Source of the DNA: Silurus meridionalis
Lineage: Eukaryota; Chordata; Actinopteri; Siluriformes; Siluridae
Direction of reading: 5' to 3'
Length of the DNA stretch: 64,000 bases
NCBI RefSeq assembly: GCF_014805685.1
Contig: NC_060902.1
Location: forward strand, 3,897,286 to 3,961,285
Below the pieces are notes generated by a model. The model was not told the origin of the DNA. It saw only the letters and a list, made by a program, of their open reading frames with translations, and did not search any database. A program made the position numbers and the translations under genes. Shown here piece by piece: positions 48,491 through 59,166 of the stretch (position 1 is the stretch's first letter; every line of letters begins with the position of its first letter).

Positions 48491-49667
48491 CAGTATTTCA
48501 TTTTATAATTATTATTATTATTTCTTACATTTTAGGAGTCAATACTTTTTACAAGTTAGTTTGTAAGTCCTATCTTCTATCTTTCTTAAAAATTCAGCAG
48601 GTTTCAAGGCAGAATAGGTGTTATCAAATATCCAGACAGTAGTGCTGAGGTGCCGGTATTACCAAGAGGCTTCCCAGAAATGAGGAGTGTGTTCAGAACA
48701 TCCTGACCTCCCAGATAAATAGTGAGCTGTGTAGCGAGTTGTGTTTCTGCTGAAATCAGAGAAAGAGGTCATCATTTGATCTGTGAACACCAGCCCTGAG
48801 CTGCCACTGTAGCCTTGGTGCTGTAATATAGCAAGGTTAAGCTTTCAATCTGCCTCAGCATTTAGAGAACTCTCCAGCAAAATACAGAGTGAAACCCTGC
48901 CATGATGTCTGGGAGTTTATATCACACATTGTAAGCCTCTAACTTAGGAAGCAAAGAAAGATAAATTGCTTCAAATGTACTTACTGTAAGCTATTTAAAA
49001 ATTAAAACAACTCTTCGCCATTATATAATTTACATTTCTTAAACATATGAAAAATCCTGTTCTCCCCTGCTTAGTGTAATTTTCTCCATCATTTTTACAT
49101 TTGTGCAATTTTAATTGATTGAGCTCTGTATTTAAAGAATTAATGATCTAGAACTCAGATAGTATAGATATATACATGATTCGTGTATATCCATGGCAAA
49201 TATTAAAAAAACACTATTCAAAACCTTTTGTACAGCAACATGCAATGTAATGCATGATGTTATTGAATAATGATGAAGTGCACTTGTGTACAATATTCAC
49301 AGTCAGATGGAGAGCAGAATCCATGGCATGTTGAGATTGTGTTATGTAAGCTGTCAATGAAGCAATTAAAGCATTGCTGTGGGGGGAACTGCTGCAGGAT
49401 TGGATTGAATTTGGGTGTGTAAAAAAACAGTTTCTACTACAAAAACTGAAAAGAGAAAGAAAGCAAGTGAAAACATTTTAAAATTGTCTAAATCCACTAA
49501 ATATGATTTTGCTCTATGAAATACTTCTCTAGAAATGATCTTATAATTAGATAGGGAAGGATCTGAAATGAGAAAAATCTGAGCAAAATGAAGTATAATT
49601 TTTTAGCATGTGTTAACTGTTAAATATCTGAATAACTAATAAATGCATCATATCATTTGAAGACATT
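48491..49667. other. No gene; candidate conserved block at 48595-48925
   Basis: 48595-48925 is GC-richer and non-repetitive, with no coding frame. The rest, up to the LINE, is AT-rich. Confidence 0.25.
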
Positions 49668-49681
49668 AAACAAAATGTGAT
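49668..49681. repeat. LINE target-site duplication, left
   Basis: AAACAAAATGTGAT, matching AAACAAGATGTGAT at 53610-53623 with one mismatch. Confidence 0.85.
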
Positions 49682-49805
49682 AACCCAGCCATTATGGATG
49701 CACAAGCCAGTGCACTCTTAGTGCCGGTCCCAAGCCCGGGTAAATGGGGAGGGTTGCGTTAGAAAGGGCATCCAGTGTAAAACGTGCCAAATCAAATATG
49801 CGGAT
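49682..49805 (+). promoter_or_regulatory. LINE 5' leader shared with the SINE body
   Basis: Starts AACCCAGCCATTATGGATGC and runs to ATGCGGAT, after which LINE-specific sequence (CACAAATGAGAATTTC) begins. The same body is found in the SINEs at 5476, 22845, 33056 and 45760. No tRNA-like head precedes it in this copy. The leader may carry promoter activity, which the sequence alone cannot show. Confidence 0.75.
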
Positions 49806-49982
49806 CACAAATGAGAATTTCATACCGGATCGGTCGAGGCCCGGGTTAACAACGACCGCCACAGGTATCGTTAGCGGACAGGGTACCGGTGGAAATTGGG
49901 CTACTGTTGGCCGAAGGAGGAGAAGGAGAGGAGGAAGACATCTACAGAGACGGCAGGGAAAGGAGCAGTGTAGGAGAGTGGA

Positions 49983-50855
49983 GGTTCGGGTTGGTACGTT
50001 AAATGTTGGTACTATGACGGGTAAAGGGAGAGAGATAGCTGATATGATGGAGAGGAGAAAGGTAGATATGCTGTGTGTTCAGGAGACCAAGTGGAAAGGG
50101 AGTAAGGCCAGGAACATTGGAGGTGGATTTAAACTGTTTTATCATGGTGTGGATGGAAAGAGAAATGGTGTAGGGGTGATTCTGAAGGAAGAGTACAGTA
50201 AGAGTGTAGTGGAGGTGAAGAGAGTTTCTGATAGGGTGATGATCGTGAAGGTGGAAGTTGAAGGATGATGATAAATGTCATTAGTGCCTATGCTCCACAA
50301 GTTGGCTGTGAGATGGAGGAGAAGGAAAGATTCTGGAGTGAATTAGATGAAGTGGTAGATGGTGTACCTAGGAAAGAACGATTGGTGATTGGGGAAGACT
50401 TTAATGGGCATGTAGGTGAAGGGAACAGAGGTGATGAGAAGGTGATGGGTAGGTATGGTTTTAAGGAGAGAAATGTGGAAGGGCAGATGGTGGTAGATTT
50501 TGCTAAAGGATGGAAATGGCAGTGGTGAACACTCATTTTAAGAAGAAGGAGGATCATCGGGTGACGTATAAGGTGCACACAGGTGGACTATGTGCTATGC
50601 AGGAGATGCAACCTGAAGGAGATTGGAGACTGTAAGGTGTTGGCAGGGGACAGTGTATCTAGACAGCATCGGATGGTGGTCTGTAGGATGGTTTTGGAGG
50701 CGAAGAAGAAGAGGAGGAGAGTGAGGACTGAAAGAAGAATAAGATGGTGGAAACTGAAGGAGGAAGAGTGTAGTGTGAGGTTCAGGAAGAGGTCAGACAG
50801 GGGCTTGGTGGTGGTGAAGAGGTGCTGGATGATTGGGCAACTACTGCAGGAGTGA
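49983..50855 (+). pseudogene. LINE APE-type endonuclease domain
   Basis: The first frame has VGTLNVGTMTGKGREIADMM and LCVQETKWKG (about 49990-50100, with the metal-binding Glu in QET). A frame change near 50265 leads to NVISAYAPQVGC and GEDFNGHVGEG (usual form GDFNGHVG). Another shift near 50520 leads to DYVLCRRCNLKEIGDCKV and SRQHRMVV (about 50583-50690), where the catalytic His is kept. The domain nicks target DNA. Three frames mean a dead gene. Confidence 0.85.
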
Positions 50856-52430
50856 TGAGGAGGCAGCTAGAAAAGTACTTGGTGTGACATCTGGAAATAG
50901 AAAGCAAGACAAGGAGACGTGGTGGTGGAATGAGGAAGTGCAGAGAGCATAAGGAGAAAGAGGTTGGCAAAACAGAAGTGGGATAGACAGAGTGATGAGA
51001 AAAGTAGGCAGGAGTACAAGGAGATGCGGCAGCAGGTAAAGAGGATGTGGCGAAAGCCAAGGAAAAGGCATATGAGGAGCTGTATGAGAGGTTGGACACT
51101 AAGGAAGGAGAAAAGGATTTATACCGATTGGCCAGGCAGAGGGACCGAGCTGGGAAGGATGTACTGCAAGTTAGAGCAGTAAAGGATGGAGAGGAAATGT
51201 GTTGACTAGTGAGGAGAGTGTGTTGAGAAGGTGGAGGGAGTATTTTGAGCAGCTGATGAATGAGGAAAATCAGAGAGAGAAGGTTGGATGATGTGGAGTT
51301 GGTGAAGCAGGATGTAGATAGGATTAGTAAGGAGGAAGTGAGAGCAGCGATTAAGAGGATGAAGAGTGGAAAGTCGGTTGGACCAGATGACATACCGGTA
51401 GAAGCGTGGAGATGTTTAGGAGAGATGGCAGTGGGTTTTGACCAGATTGTTTAACAGGATTTTGGAAGGTGAGAAGATGCCTGAGGAATGGAGAAGAAGT
51501 GTGCTGGTACCGATCTTTAAGCATAAAGGAGATGTGCAGTCTTGCAGTAACTACAGGGGAATTAAGTTGATCAGTCACACCATGAAGTTATGGGAAAGAG
51601 TAGTGGAAGCCAGGCTGAGTGAAGAGGTGCTGGATGATTGGGCAACTACTGCAGGAGTGATGAGGAGGCAGCTAGAAAAGTACTTGGTGTGACATCTGGA
51701 AATAGAAAGCAAGACAAGGAGACATGGTGGTGGAATGAGGAAGTGCAGGAGAGCATAAGGAGAAAGAGGTTGGCAAAACAGAAGTGGGATAGACAGAGTG
51801 ATGAGAAAAGTAGGCAGGAGTACAAGGAGATGCGGCAGCAGGTAAAGAGGATGTGGCGAAAGCCAAGGAAAAGGCATATGAGGAGCTGTATGAGAGGTTG
51901 GACACTAAGGAAGGAGAAAAGGATTTATACCGATTGGCCAGGCAGAGGGACCGAGCTGGAAGGATGTACTGCAAGTTAGAGCAGTAAAGGATGGAGAGGA
52001 AATGTGTTGACTAGTGAGGAGAGTGTGTTGAGAAGGTGGAGGAGTATTTTGAGCAGCTGATGAATGAGGAAAATCAGAGAGAGAAGGTTGGATGATGTGG
52101 AGTTGGTGAAGCAGGATGTAGATAGGATTAGTAAGGAGGAAGTGAGAGCAGCGATTAAGAGGATGAAGAGTGGAAAGTCGGTTGGACCAGATGACATACC
52201 GGTAAAAGCGTGGAGATGTTTAGGAGAGATGGCAGTGGGTTTTGACCAGATTGTTTAACAGGATTTTGGAAGGTGAGAAGATGCCTGAGGAATGAAGAAG
52301 AAGTGTGCTGGTACTTATCTTTAAGCATAAAGGAGATGTGCAGTCTTGCAGTAACTACAGGGGAAATAAGTTGATCAGTCACACCATGAAGTTATGGGAA
52401 AGAGTAGTGGAAGCCAGGCTGAGAGAAGAG
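50816..52430 (+). repeat. 805-bp tandem duplication inside the LINE
   Basis: 50816-51620 and 51621-about 52425 are almost identical (roughly ten substitutions and three 1-bp indels by eye). Each unit holds the linker and the start of RT (RISKEEVRAAIKRMKSGKS, PIFKHKGDVQSCSNYRG). The sequence GAAGAGGTG occurs at the start, the middle junction and the end. Confidence 0.9.
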
Positions 52431-53609
52431 GTGACCATCTGTGAGCAACAGTATGGTTTCATGCCGAGGAAGAGCACCACAGATGCCTAATTTGCTTTGA
52501 GAATGTTGATGGAGAAGTATAGAGAAGGACAGAAGGAATTGCATTGTGTATTTGTGAATTTAGAGAAGGCGTATGACAAGGTGCCAAGAGAGGAGTTGTG
52601 GTATTGTATGAGGAAGTCAGGTCTGTCAGAGAAGTATGTGAGGGTGGTGCAGGACATGTATGAGGACAGTGTGACGGCAGTGAAGTGTGCAGTAGGTACG
52701 ACAGACTGGTTCAGGGTGAAGGTTGGACTGCATCAAGGATCGGCCCTGAGCCCTTTCCTGTTTGCAGTGGTGATGGACAGGTTGACGGACGAGGTCAGAC
52801 AGGAGTCTCCTGGACTATGATGTTTATGGATGATATTGTGATTTGTGGTGAGAGTAGTGAGCAGGTTGAGAAGAGCCTGGAGAGGTGGAGATATGTGCTG
52901 GAGAGAAGGGGAATGAAACTCAGTAGGAGTAAGACAGAATACATGTGTGTGAATGAGAGGGAGGGCAGTGAAGTGATGAGGTTGCAGGAAGAAGAGCTGG
53001 AGAAGGTGGAGGAGTTCAGGTACCTGGGGTCAACAGTGCAAAGTAATGGAGAGTGTGTTAGAGAAGTAAAGAAAAGAGTGCAGGCAGGGTGGAGTGGGTG
53101 GAGAAGAGTGTCAGGAGTGATTTGTGATAGTAGGGTATCTGCAAGAATGAAAGGGAAAGTTTATAGGACTGTGGTGAGACCTGCGATGTTGTATGGATTA
53201 GAGACAGTGGCATTGAGTAAAAGACAGGAGGCAGAGCTGGAGGTAGCAGAGCTGAAGATGTTAAGGTTTTCGTTGGTAGTGACGAGGATGGACAAGATTA
53301 GAAATGAGTTTATTAGAGGGACAGCACATGTAGGATGTTTTAGTGACAAGGTGAGGGAGGCGAGATTGAGATGGTTTGGACATGTGCAGAGGAGGGACAT
53401 GAATTATATTGGTAGAAGAATGCTGAGGATGGAGCCACCAGGTAGGAGGAAAAGAGGAAGGCCAAGGAGGAGGTTCATGGATGTGGTGAAGGAAGACATG
53501 CAGGTAGTTGGTGTGAAAGAGGCAGATGTAGAGGACAGGGTGGTATGGAGACGGATGATCCGCTGTGGCGACCCCAAATGGAAGCAGCCGAAAGAAGAAG
53601 AAGAAGAAG
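52064..53609 (+). pseudogene. LINE reverse transcriptase and C-terminal domain
   Basis: RT starts with RISKEEVRAAIKRMKSGKSV and continues through CSNYRGNKLIS. A leucine-to-stop change follows KSTTDA (about 52488). The first catalytic Asp of FVDLEKAYD has become Asn (FVNLEKAYDKV, about 52548). HQGSALSPFLF is intact. A 1-bp deletion near 52810 shifts the frame before the catalytic pair FMDDIVI (about 52823-52840), so the rest is in another frame (52685-53609 frame). The C terminus includes RWFGHVQRRDM and GRPRRRFMDVV. Confidence 0.88.
53595..53609 (+). repeat. (GAA)n LINE 3' tail
   Basis: Five GAA units after CAGCCGAAA. Short tandem repeats, rather than poly(A), end RTE-type elements. Confidence 0.85.
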
Positions 53610-53623
53610 AAACAAGATGTGAT
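53610..53623. repeat. LINE target-site duplication, right
   Basis: AAACAAGATGTGAT, partner of 49668-49681. Confidence 0.85.
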
Positions 53624-54003
53624 GCACTGTTTCATCACATCCAATTTGCCAACTTTAACTTTTTCAAATATTTTTAAAGAATCACATCATCCATTTTCAT
53701 CATCATTACTGCATGATATGTTGTAGAGGATCTGAAAAAATTAGAATGAATTACAAATAATGTCCCATTTTTCACTTTCAACTTGATAAGATAAAAAAAT
53801 GCACCTCTTTGTGTTAGTAAGTAATCACAAAGTGCTTTTCCCTGAAGTTTGTCTTTACTTCTCAAAGCACTGACACCAAAGCTTCTGTTACAAATGCAGA
53901 ATATTGTATAATGCTCATCTATAACATTTAAACCACTGACAGGTGAAGTAAATGACATTGATTGCCTCATTACATTTGCACCTGTTAAGAAGTGAAATAC
54001 AGA
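53624..54003. other. No recognised feature
   Basis: AT-rich spacer. Confidence 0.5.
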
Positions 54004-54498
54004 GATCAGGCATAACATTATGACATAATAACCAATGAGTGAATAACACTGATTATCTCTTCATTGTGGCTCCTGTTAGTGGGTTGAATAAATTAGGCAG
54101 CAAGTGAACATTTTGTCCTTAAATTATTGTGTTAGAAGCAGGAAAAATGGGCAAGCGCAAGGATTTGATTGAGTTTAATGACGGCGATAATTGCGAATGG
54201 CTAGACAACTGGGTCAGAGCATCTAGAAAACCGCAGCTCTTTTGGACTGTTCCTGGTCTGCAGTGATCAGTATCTATCAAAAGTGATCCAAGGAACAAAA
54301 ACTGGTGAACCGTTGACAGGGTCATGCTCGACCAAGGCTCAATGATGCACTTAGGGTCCGATCCAACAGACAAGTTACTGTATCTTAAATTCCTGTAAAT
54401 GTTAATGCTGTTAATGCTCGATGGGTCAGGATTGTTTTGGCAGCAAAAGGGGGAACAACACAGTCTAAGTCAGGTGGTCATAATGTTACGCCTGGTTG
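54004..54498 (+). mobile_element. Tc1/mariner family A with both ends
   Basis: Begins TCAGGCATAACATTATGAC and ends GTCATAATGTTACGCCTGG, an inverted pair. The interior holds the N-terminal transposase region (TGGGTCAGAGCATCTAGAAA, then TCTGCAGTGATCAGTATCTA), closely matching 1-485. The central and C-terminal coding parts are deleted. About 495 bp. Confidence 0.85.
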
Positions 54499-54524
54499 TA
54501 TTTTAAGTCAGTTCTTATAGTAGA

Positions 54525-54840
54525 TGTGTGGGAGGCAGGAAAACTGGGCAAATATAAGGATTTGAGTGACTTTGACAGGCCAATCTGTAGTGGTTAGATG
54601 AGTGGGTCAGAGCATTCCCAAAATGGCATGTGTTGTCCTGATATGCAGTGGTAAGTACCAACCAGATGTGGTCAAAGGAAAGACAACCAGTGATATAGAG
54701 TCATGGGTGCCAAAGACTGATGCACTTTTCACAAAAGAGTAATGATGACACAAATTGCTGAAAATGTGAATGCTGGCTATTATAGAAAGTTCCACAACCC
54801 ACAGTGCATCACATCTTGTGTACAAGGCTGCATAGTTTCA
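54525..54840 (+). mobile_element. Older Tc1-A remnant in tandem
   Basis: GGATTTGAGTGACTTTGACA, GAGTGGGTCAGAGCATTCCC and GTGCATCACATCTTGTG...GGCTGCATAG repeat the transposase order further than 54004-54498, including the part around HRS-like coding. It has no ends. It lies in the same orientation just behind the first copy. Confidence 0.72.
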
Positions 54841-54949
54841 AAATGTGTAAAGCAATAAATTATGTTTTAATTTACATCATGTGGATGTCTAAATGCATGT
54901 GTGTCACTAACCTGAGGAAAATACTGCACTAGGATGCACTATGAAGAGA

Positions 54950-55070
54950 AGGCCTTAAGCTAAGGCCCTGCAGGGCAGATTAGTGGTGCTGGGATTTGAA
55001 CTCACAATTTTCCAATTAGAAATCCAATCCAATCATAATGTCTTAACCACTGAGCTACCACCGCCCAACT
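54950..55070. repeat. Teleost dispersed repeat, second half
   Basis: GGTGCTGGGATTTGAACTCA and TCTTAACCACTGAGCTACCA are typical of the trailing half of the repeat seen at 34634 and 62748. Confidence 0.65.
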
Positions 55071-55268
55071 TACAGGACTTGAATATATCTTGGCACCAGC
55101 TACCATAATACACCTTCAAATAACTTGTACAGTTCATTCCTCATTGGGTTTTGTCTATTTTGGAGGCACAAAGGAAGAGTTACAACGTGGATGTTATGGC
55201 TGGTCAGTGTAAACAGCTCACATAAACACAATGATTAAAACAGACATGCTTAATTGTTGAATTGGTGG

Positions 55269-55889
55269 CAGTGGTGCATAAACCAGCACTTCAATTAAAG
55301 TAGAGATACACTCTGTAAAATGTTACTCCAAGTTAAAGTGGTTCCTTTAAACTTTCACCTGAGTAAAAGTTTACAAAAACTAAATGATTTGCCTTCAAAT
55401 GTACTTGATTATCCAAAGTCAAGTCAAGTTTATTTCTATAGCGCTTTTCACAATGTACATTGTCTCAAAGCAGCTTTACAGAATTTAAGTTACGGTGAAG
55501 TTCTATGATTTTTTTTTTTATGGCTGTAATGTTTCTATTATAATTTTTCAGTTTTTTGTGTTTTTTTATTAAACTCAGTTTATATGAAAATATTTTAATG
55601 TTTAAAACTATTTGAAAAAAATGTACAAATAAGGCAATGGGTGTTGTGTAGTTAGAGTCAGGATTTTTTCATTTATTACTCTCAACATGTTTTGCCAGTT
55701 ACATTTTTATCCACTCAAATAAAAAGGAATGACTGATTTCCCAAAATGTATTTAAGTAAAAAGTGAGATATTTGACTTTGAAATGTGAAGTTAAAGTAAA
55801 AGTCTCCAAAAAAATTGAAATACTTCAGTACATTAAAAGTAACTTTACATTAAAACAATACCATTTACTTTGTTAATTTCCACCACCTG
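55269..55889. mobile_element. hAT MITE, related to 6112-6437, interrupted
   Basis: Starts CAGTGGTGCATAAACC and ends TTTCCACCACCTG. The inner blocks (CCTTCAAATGTACTTGATTA, TATCCAAAG) match the first MITE. It is split by a retroposon piece at 55417-55503. No clean 8-bp duplication was seen, and the right end is degenerate. Confidence 0.7.
55417..55503. repeat. Teleost dispersed repeat tail, inserted in hAT MITE
   Basis: TCAAGTCAAGTTTATTTCTA, then TTGTCTCAAAGCAGCTTTAC is the reverse complement of the tails at 690 and 31405. The MITE sequence before and after matches continuous sequence in 6112-6437. Confidence 0.7.
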
Positions 55890-56118
55890 TATATACTGTA
55901 AAATCTCTCTGTGTGTTACTATGATGTTGAATATAATCGGTGTGTTTCGAATATTACCAAAGAATTTTACTCCAACCAGCTTCCAGTATCTTTATCCTGT
56001 TCTGATTCTGACATAATTAGCCAATGCAATAATAAGATCAGATACAATATAATTCCACCATCCTAAGCTCTGTTGTCTTTTGTATAAGTAAATGAAATGC
56101 TTGCTAAGACAGTTCTCT

Positions 56119-56183
<65 letters not shown>

Positions 56184-57021
56184 CCCACACACTGATGTAT
56201 ATGAGGACAAAAAGAACATTTCTGAATCGTTCAGCAAAGAATAGAAGTCAAGTCCATTCATCCACACACACAAAAAAAGCAAATAATGAGAAGCCAGAAA
56301 AAGATATAGCCCTAATCTACTCTAGAGGTGTACACTAGCCTTTCATCAGTCACCATGATGGAGCTGAAAGACATTTTTCTTGATTGCACACATCAAAAGT
56401 TTGGAGAGAAAGGAGAGTGGCTGTAGAAGGATCTAATGGTGGGGAGGGTTTGGAAATCTTTCTTCTTTTTGTGATAGTATAAGGATCAGCACTTTTCAGC
56501 AAAGGCTTCATCTTTTAGATCTATTTTATTGAGTTAAAAAATTTGAACTTGCCTCTACTGCAGAACCTTTTTTAATGATTTCACATCAGTGTGTCAAATA
56601 CCAAAAGTAGTTCGACTCATAGAACTGTCTTCTTGAGTAGTTTAGAATACTACGGAAATGTGTATATCTTCTAATAATTGGCGTGATGATGCTTGCTAAG
56701 TGTGACTCAACTCACTTGAAGTTTTTGTATTTGACTTCCTTTTCCTGCTGCTTTATACAATGTTTGTTTTTCCCATTATGCTCACACTAATGAGCAGAGC
56801 CTTTGTGACACATCCCGCCCTGGCTACCTCGAGTTCTAAATTAACATTGCACATCTAAACTTCTTCTCTGGCATGCTAAAATGCCCCTGCTAGATGTAAG
56901 AAAAAGAAAAGGGGGCATTCCAGGAGAACATGTAAAACAAACCAATGTAATGAGCCATAGTTGTGGTGCAGAGTGTACACGTAGGTGTTTAATAGCTAAA
57001 TTGAGGTTCAACAATACTTAT
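55890..57021. other. No gene; contains (CA)n
   Basis: Apart from the (CA)n tract at 56122-56181, no feature is recognised. Confidence 0.45.
56122..56181. repeat. (CA)n microsatellite
   Basis: About 30 CA units. Confidence 0.95.
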
Positions 57022-57337
57022 GTCTTCTTCTTTCGGCTGCTCCTTTTAGGGGTCGCCACAGCGGATTATCCTTCTAGTTACCATCTTGTCCTCTACATCT
57101 GCCTCTTCCAAATCAACCACCTGCCTGTCTTCCCTCACCACAGCCATAAACCTCCTGCTTGGCCTTCTTCTTCTTCCTGGTGGCTCCATCCTCAGCATTC
57201 TTCTACCAATATACCCCATGTTCCTCCTCTGCACATGACCAAAACATATCAATCTAGCCTCCCTCATCTTGTTTCCAAAATGTCCTACAAAGTTTTCTAA
57301 ATGTCCCTCTTATAAACTTATTTTTAGACCTGTCTAT
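57022..57337 (-). mobile_element. 5'-truncated RTE-like LINE, 3' end only
   Basis: On the minus strand, 57267-57046 encodes REARLICFGHVQRRNM, YIGRRMLRMEPPGRRRRPS and IIRCGDP, the C terminus of the LINE at 49682-53609. It ends in the shared tail (CGCTGTGGCGACCCCTAAA, GAAAGAAGAAG). The 5' cut is near 57337. Short deletions and a changed basic motif show decay. Confidence 0.88.
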
Positions 57338-57925
57338 CTTTATCTCTCCCAATGAATTATCAATACTTTAATAACAAATACTGGAAGAAAATTTCTAGCA
57401 GGTTTCTAACATTCTTTAATCAGTAACTAGGCATTTTTATTATAAAATTATTAAAGTTATGTCTAAGTTTCCATCATAGGCATAAAACTGTTGTATATGA
57501 CATACTTTAGAAATACAATAGCTGAAAGACAGAACAACAGCATTTGTGATTGCTTGTGATTTTGGTTGATTTTTCTTTTTTTTTTTGTTGTAAGCGTTTC
57601 ACTACTCTAATCATGCCAAATCTTTACCGAATAGCAAGCAGGGTAAAACTGTGCTTGTTGTTAGCAAGCTTTTTCATTTAGACCACACTACTGTCAGTCC
57701 CTTTGTGTAATTCGTACCTTGATTAGACAAACCTTCAAGTTGTACAAAAAAAAGAATTTGGAAAATCGTTGACTTAACTTCATGCTTTACTCCATTTTGT
57801 ATATTTTTACTAACAAATATAGTTATGATGTAGCATTGACCTGATGCTATATAATCTTAAATACTTTGATAAAAATTATTTTAAGACAAAAACATTACAT
57901 TAAATATTGGTTTGTTTATTTTAAC

Positions 57926-57930
<5 letters not shown>
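57338..57930. other. No recognised feature
   Basis: AT-rich spacer. Confidence 0.5.

Positions 57931-57963
<33 letters not shown>
57931..57963. repeat. (TA)n microsatellite
   Basis: About 16 TA units. Confidence 0.93.
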
Positions 57964-57964
<1 letters not shown>

Positions 57965-58559
57965 CAGTATTAATGTGTTTTTTCCTTTTATACCACAGCC
58001 TTTTCCAGCTGTTATATTGGTAAATATTTATATTTATTATAACACTTATAAACCATCATTCTTAGCTTCTAGTTTATTGTCTCTTTTGAAGTTCATAGGA
58101 CTGAAAAATGCAAAAAACAGAAATCCTTTTACACTGATAAATTTTCTATGTCAGATAGGTTACAGTTTTACCTGAATATTTCATATTACTGGCACTGGAA
58201 AAGTATTTTCAAAAAGGTTTAAGCGGCTGACATACAAGTTCCTATACACATGAAAATGTCTTAGAATGAGTACGTTGACACAGACCTGGCCAATCAGAAT
58301 TGAAAATTCACAATTAAGACAAGTTGATTGGTTATTTATGTAATAGAATGATTTTTTATTTTATTTTTTACTTAAAATGCAAGCAATTTATCTTGCAGCA
58401 TGCATCTCTAGAATTTGCATGTTTTATGTAGATAAATTGTAAAGCCATTATTATGGCTTTTAATTGTTATGTATAATTCTAATACATTACAATTAAATTA
58501 AATACTGCATAAAGAGACACATACAATTTATTGTATCAATGACTTGAAATAGACAATTT
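57964..58559. other. No recognised feature
   Basis: AT-rich spacer; TGGCCAATCAGAATT at 58288 is a possible transposon-end motif without a partner. Confidence 0.45.
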
Positions 58560-58820
58560 CCTAATAGGCAAAAAAGGGCCAAGACAGTAAATGTAAAGCT
58601 TTAAATGGTCTTAACAACAAATCATTGCTCATGAAATTAGCAAGAATGTAACAAATGCACTTCTGAAGCATCATGTGAAACCATTTCCTTGTTTATTTTA
58701 GTTGCAAAGCAGTGTTTTTTGGGAAATAAATAGAAACAGGTGAATTTGCTTATACTGTAAAGTTTTCTGGTATGCAAAAGGGACAACCATGATAATGATT
58801 TAATGTAAAATTAACATACA
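58560..58820. repeat. Unclassified dispersed repeat, copy 3
   Basis: AAGGGCCAAG, TTTAAATGGTCTTAA, AGCAAGAATGTAACAAATGC and ATGATAATGATTTAATG match 9176-9470 in order and orientation. Confidence 0.5.
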
Positions 58821-58862
58821 AAACAACTACACACACCAATGAGGCATACCTTTATGATCACA

Positions 58863-59166
58863 GATCAGGCAAAACAATATGACCACCTGCCTAATATTGT
58901 GTTAGTTCCCCTTTTTGCTGCCAAAACAGTCCCAGGATATCAAGCATTAACAGCATTAACTTCTTCACAATTTGTCAAACTCGCTTAAATCATTACACTT
59001 GCCCACTATCCCTGCTTCCAACACATCAATTTTGAGAACAAAATGTTCACTTGCTGCCTAATATATATTCCACCCACTAACAGTTGCCATGCTGAAGAGA
59101 TAATCAGTGTTATTTACTTCACCCAACATTATGTAATAATGCCATAATGTTATGCTTGATTGGTGT
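58863..59166 (-). mobile_element. Tc1/mariner family A MITE with both ends
   Basis: Begins GATCAGGCAAAACAATATGACC and ends ATAATGTTATGCTTGATTGG, an inverted pair. CCCTTTTTGCTGCCAAAACA and CATTAACAGCATTAAC are the family's inner sequence. It is about 300 bp without coding capacity. Confidence 0.8.

Larger units (their letters stand above)
49682..53609 (+). mobile_element. RTE-like LINE, near full length, with SINE-like 5' leader
   Basis: Bounded by a 14-bp target duplication. From 5' to 3' it has a non-coding leader (49682-49805) that matches the SINE body (TTAGTGCCGGTCCCAAGCCC, GGGCATCCAG, CCAAATCAAATATGCGGAT). Then come an APE-type endonuclease, a linker, an RT, a C-terminal region with WFGHVQRR and GRPRRR, and a 3' end (GATCCGCTGTGGCGACCCC) closing in (GAA)n. 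It is the source-type partner of the SINEs here. The copy has nonsense and frameshift changes plus an 805-bp internal duplication, so it is not autonomous. The clade is by motif recognition only. Confidence 0.9.

Noticed and set aside
50782..51393. 203-codon minus-strand frame opposite the LINE
   Set aside because: A Ser/Leu/Pro-rich shadow of the purine-rich LINE sense strand.
55269..55889. 8-bp target duplication for the second hAT MITE
   Set aside because: The bases outside the apparent ends do not match; the right end is degenerate.
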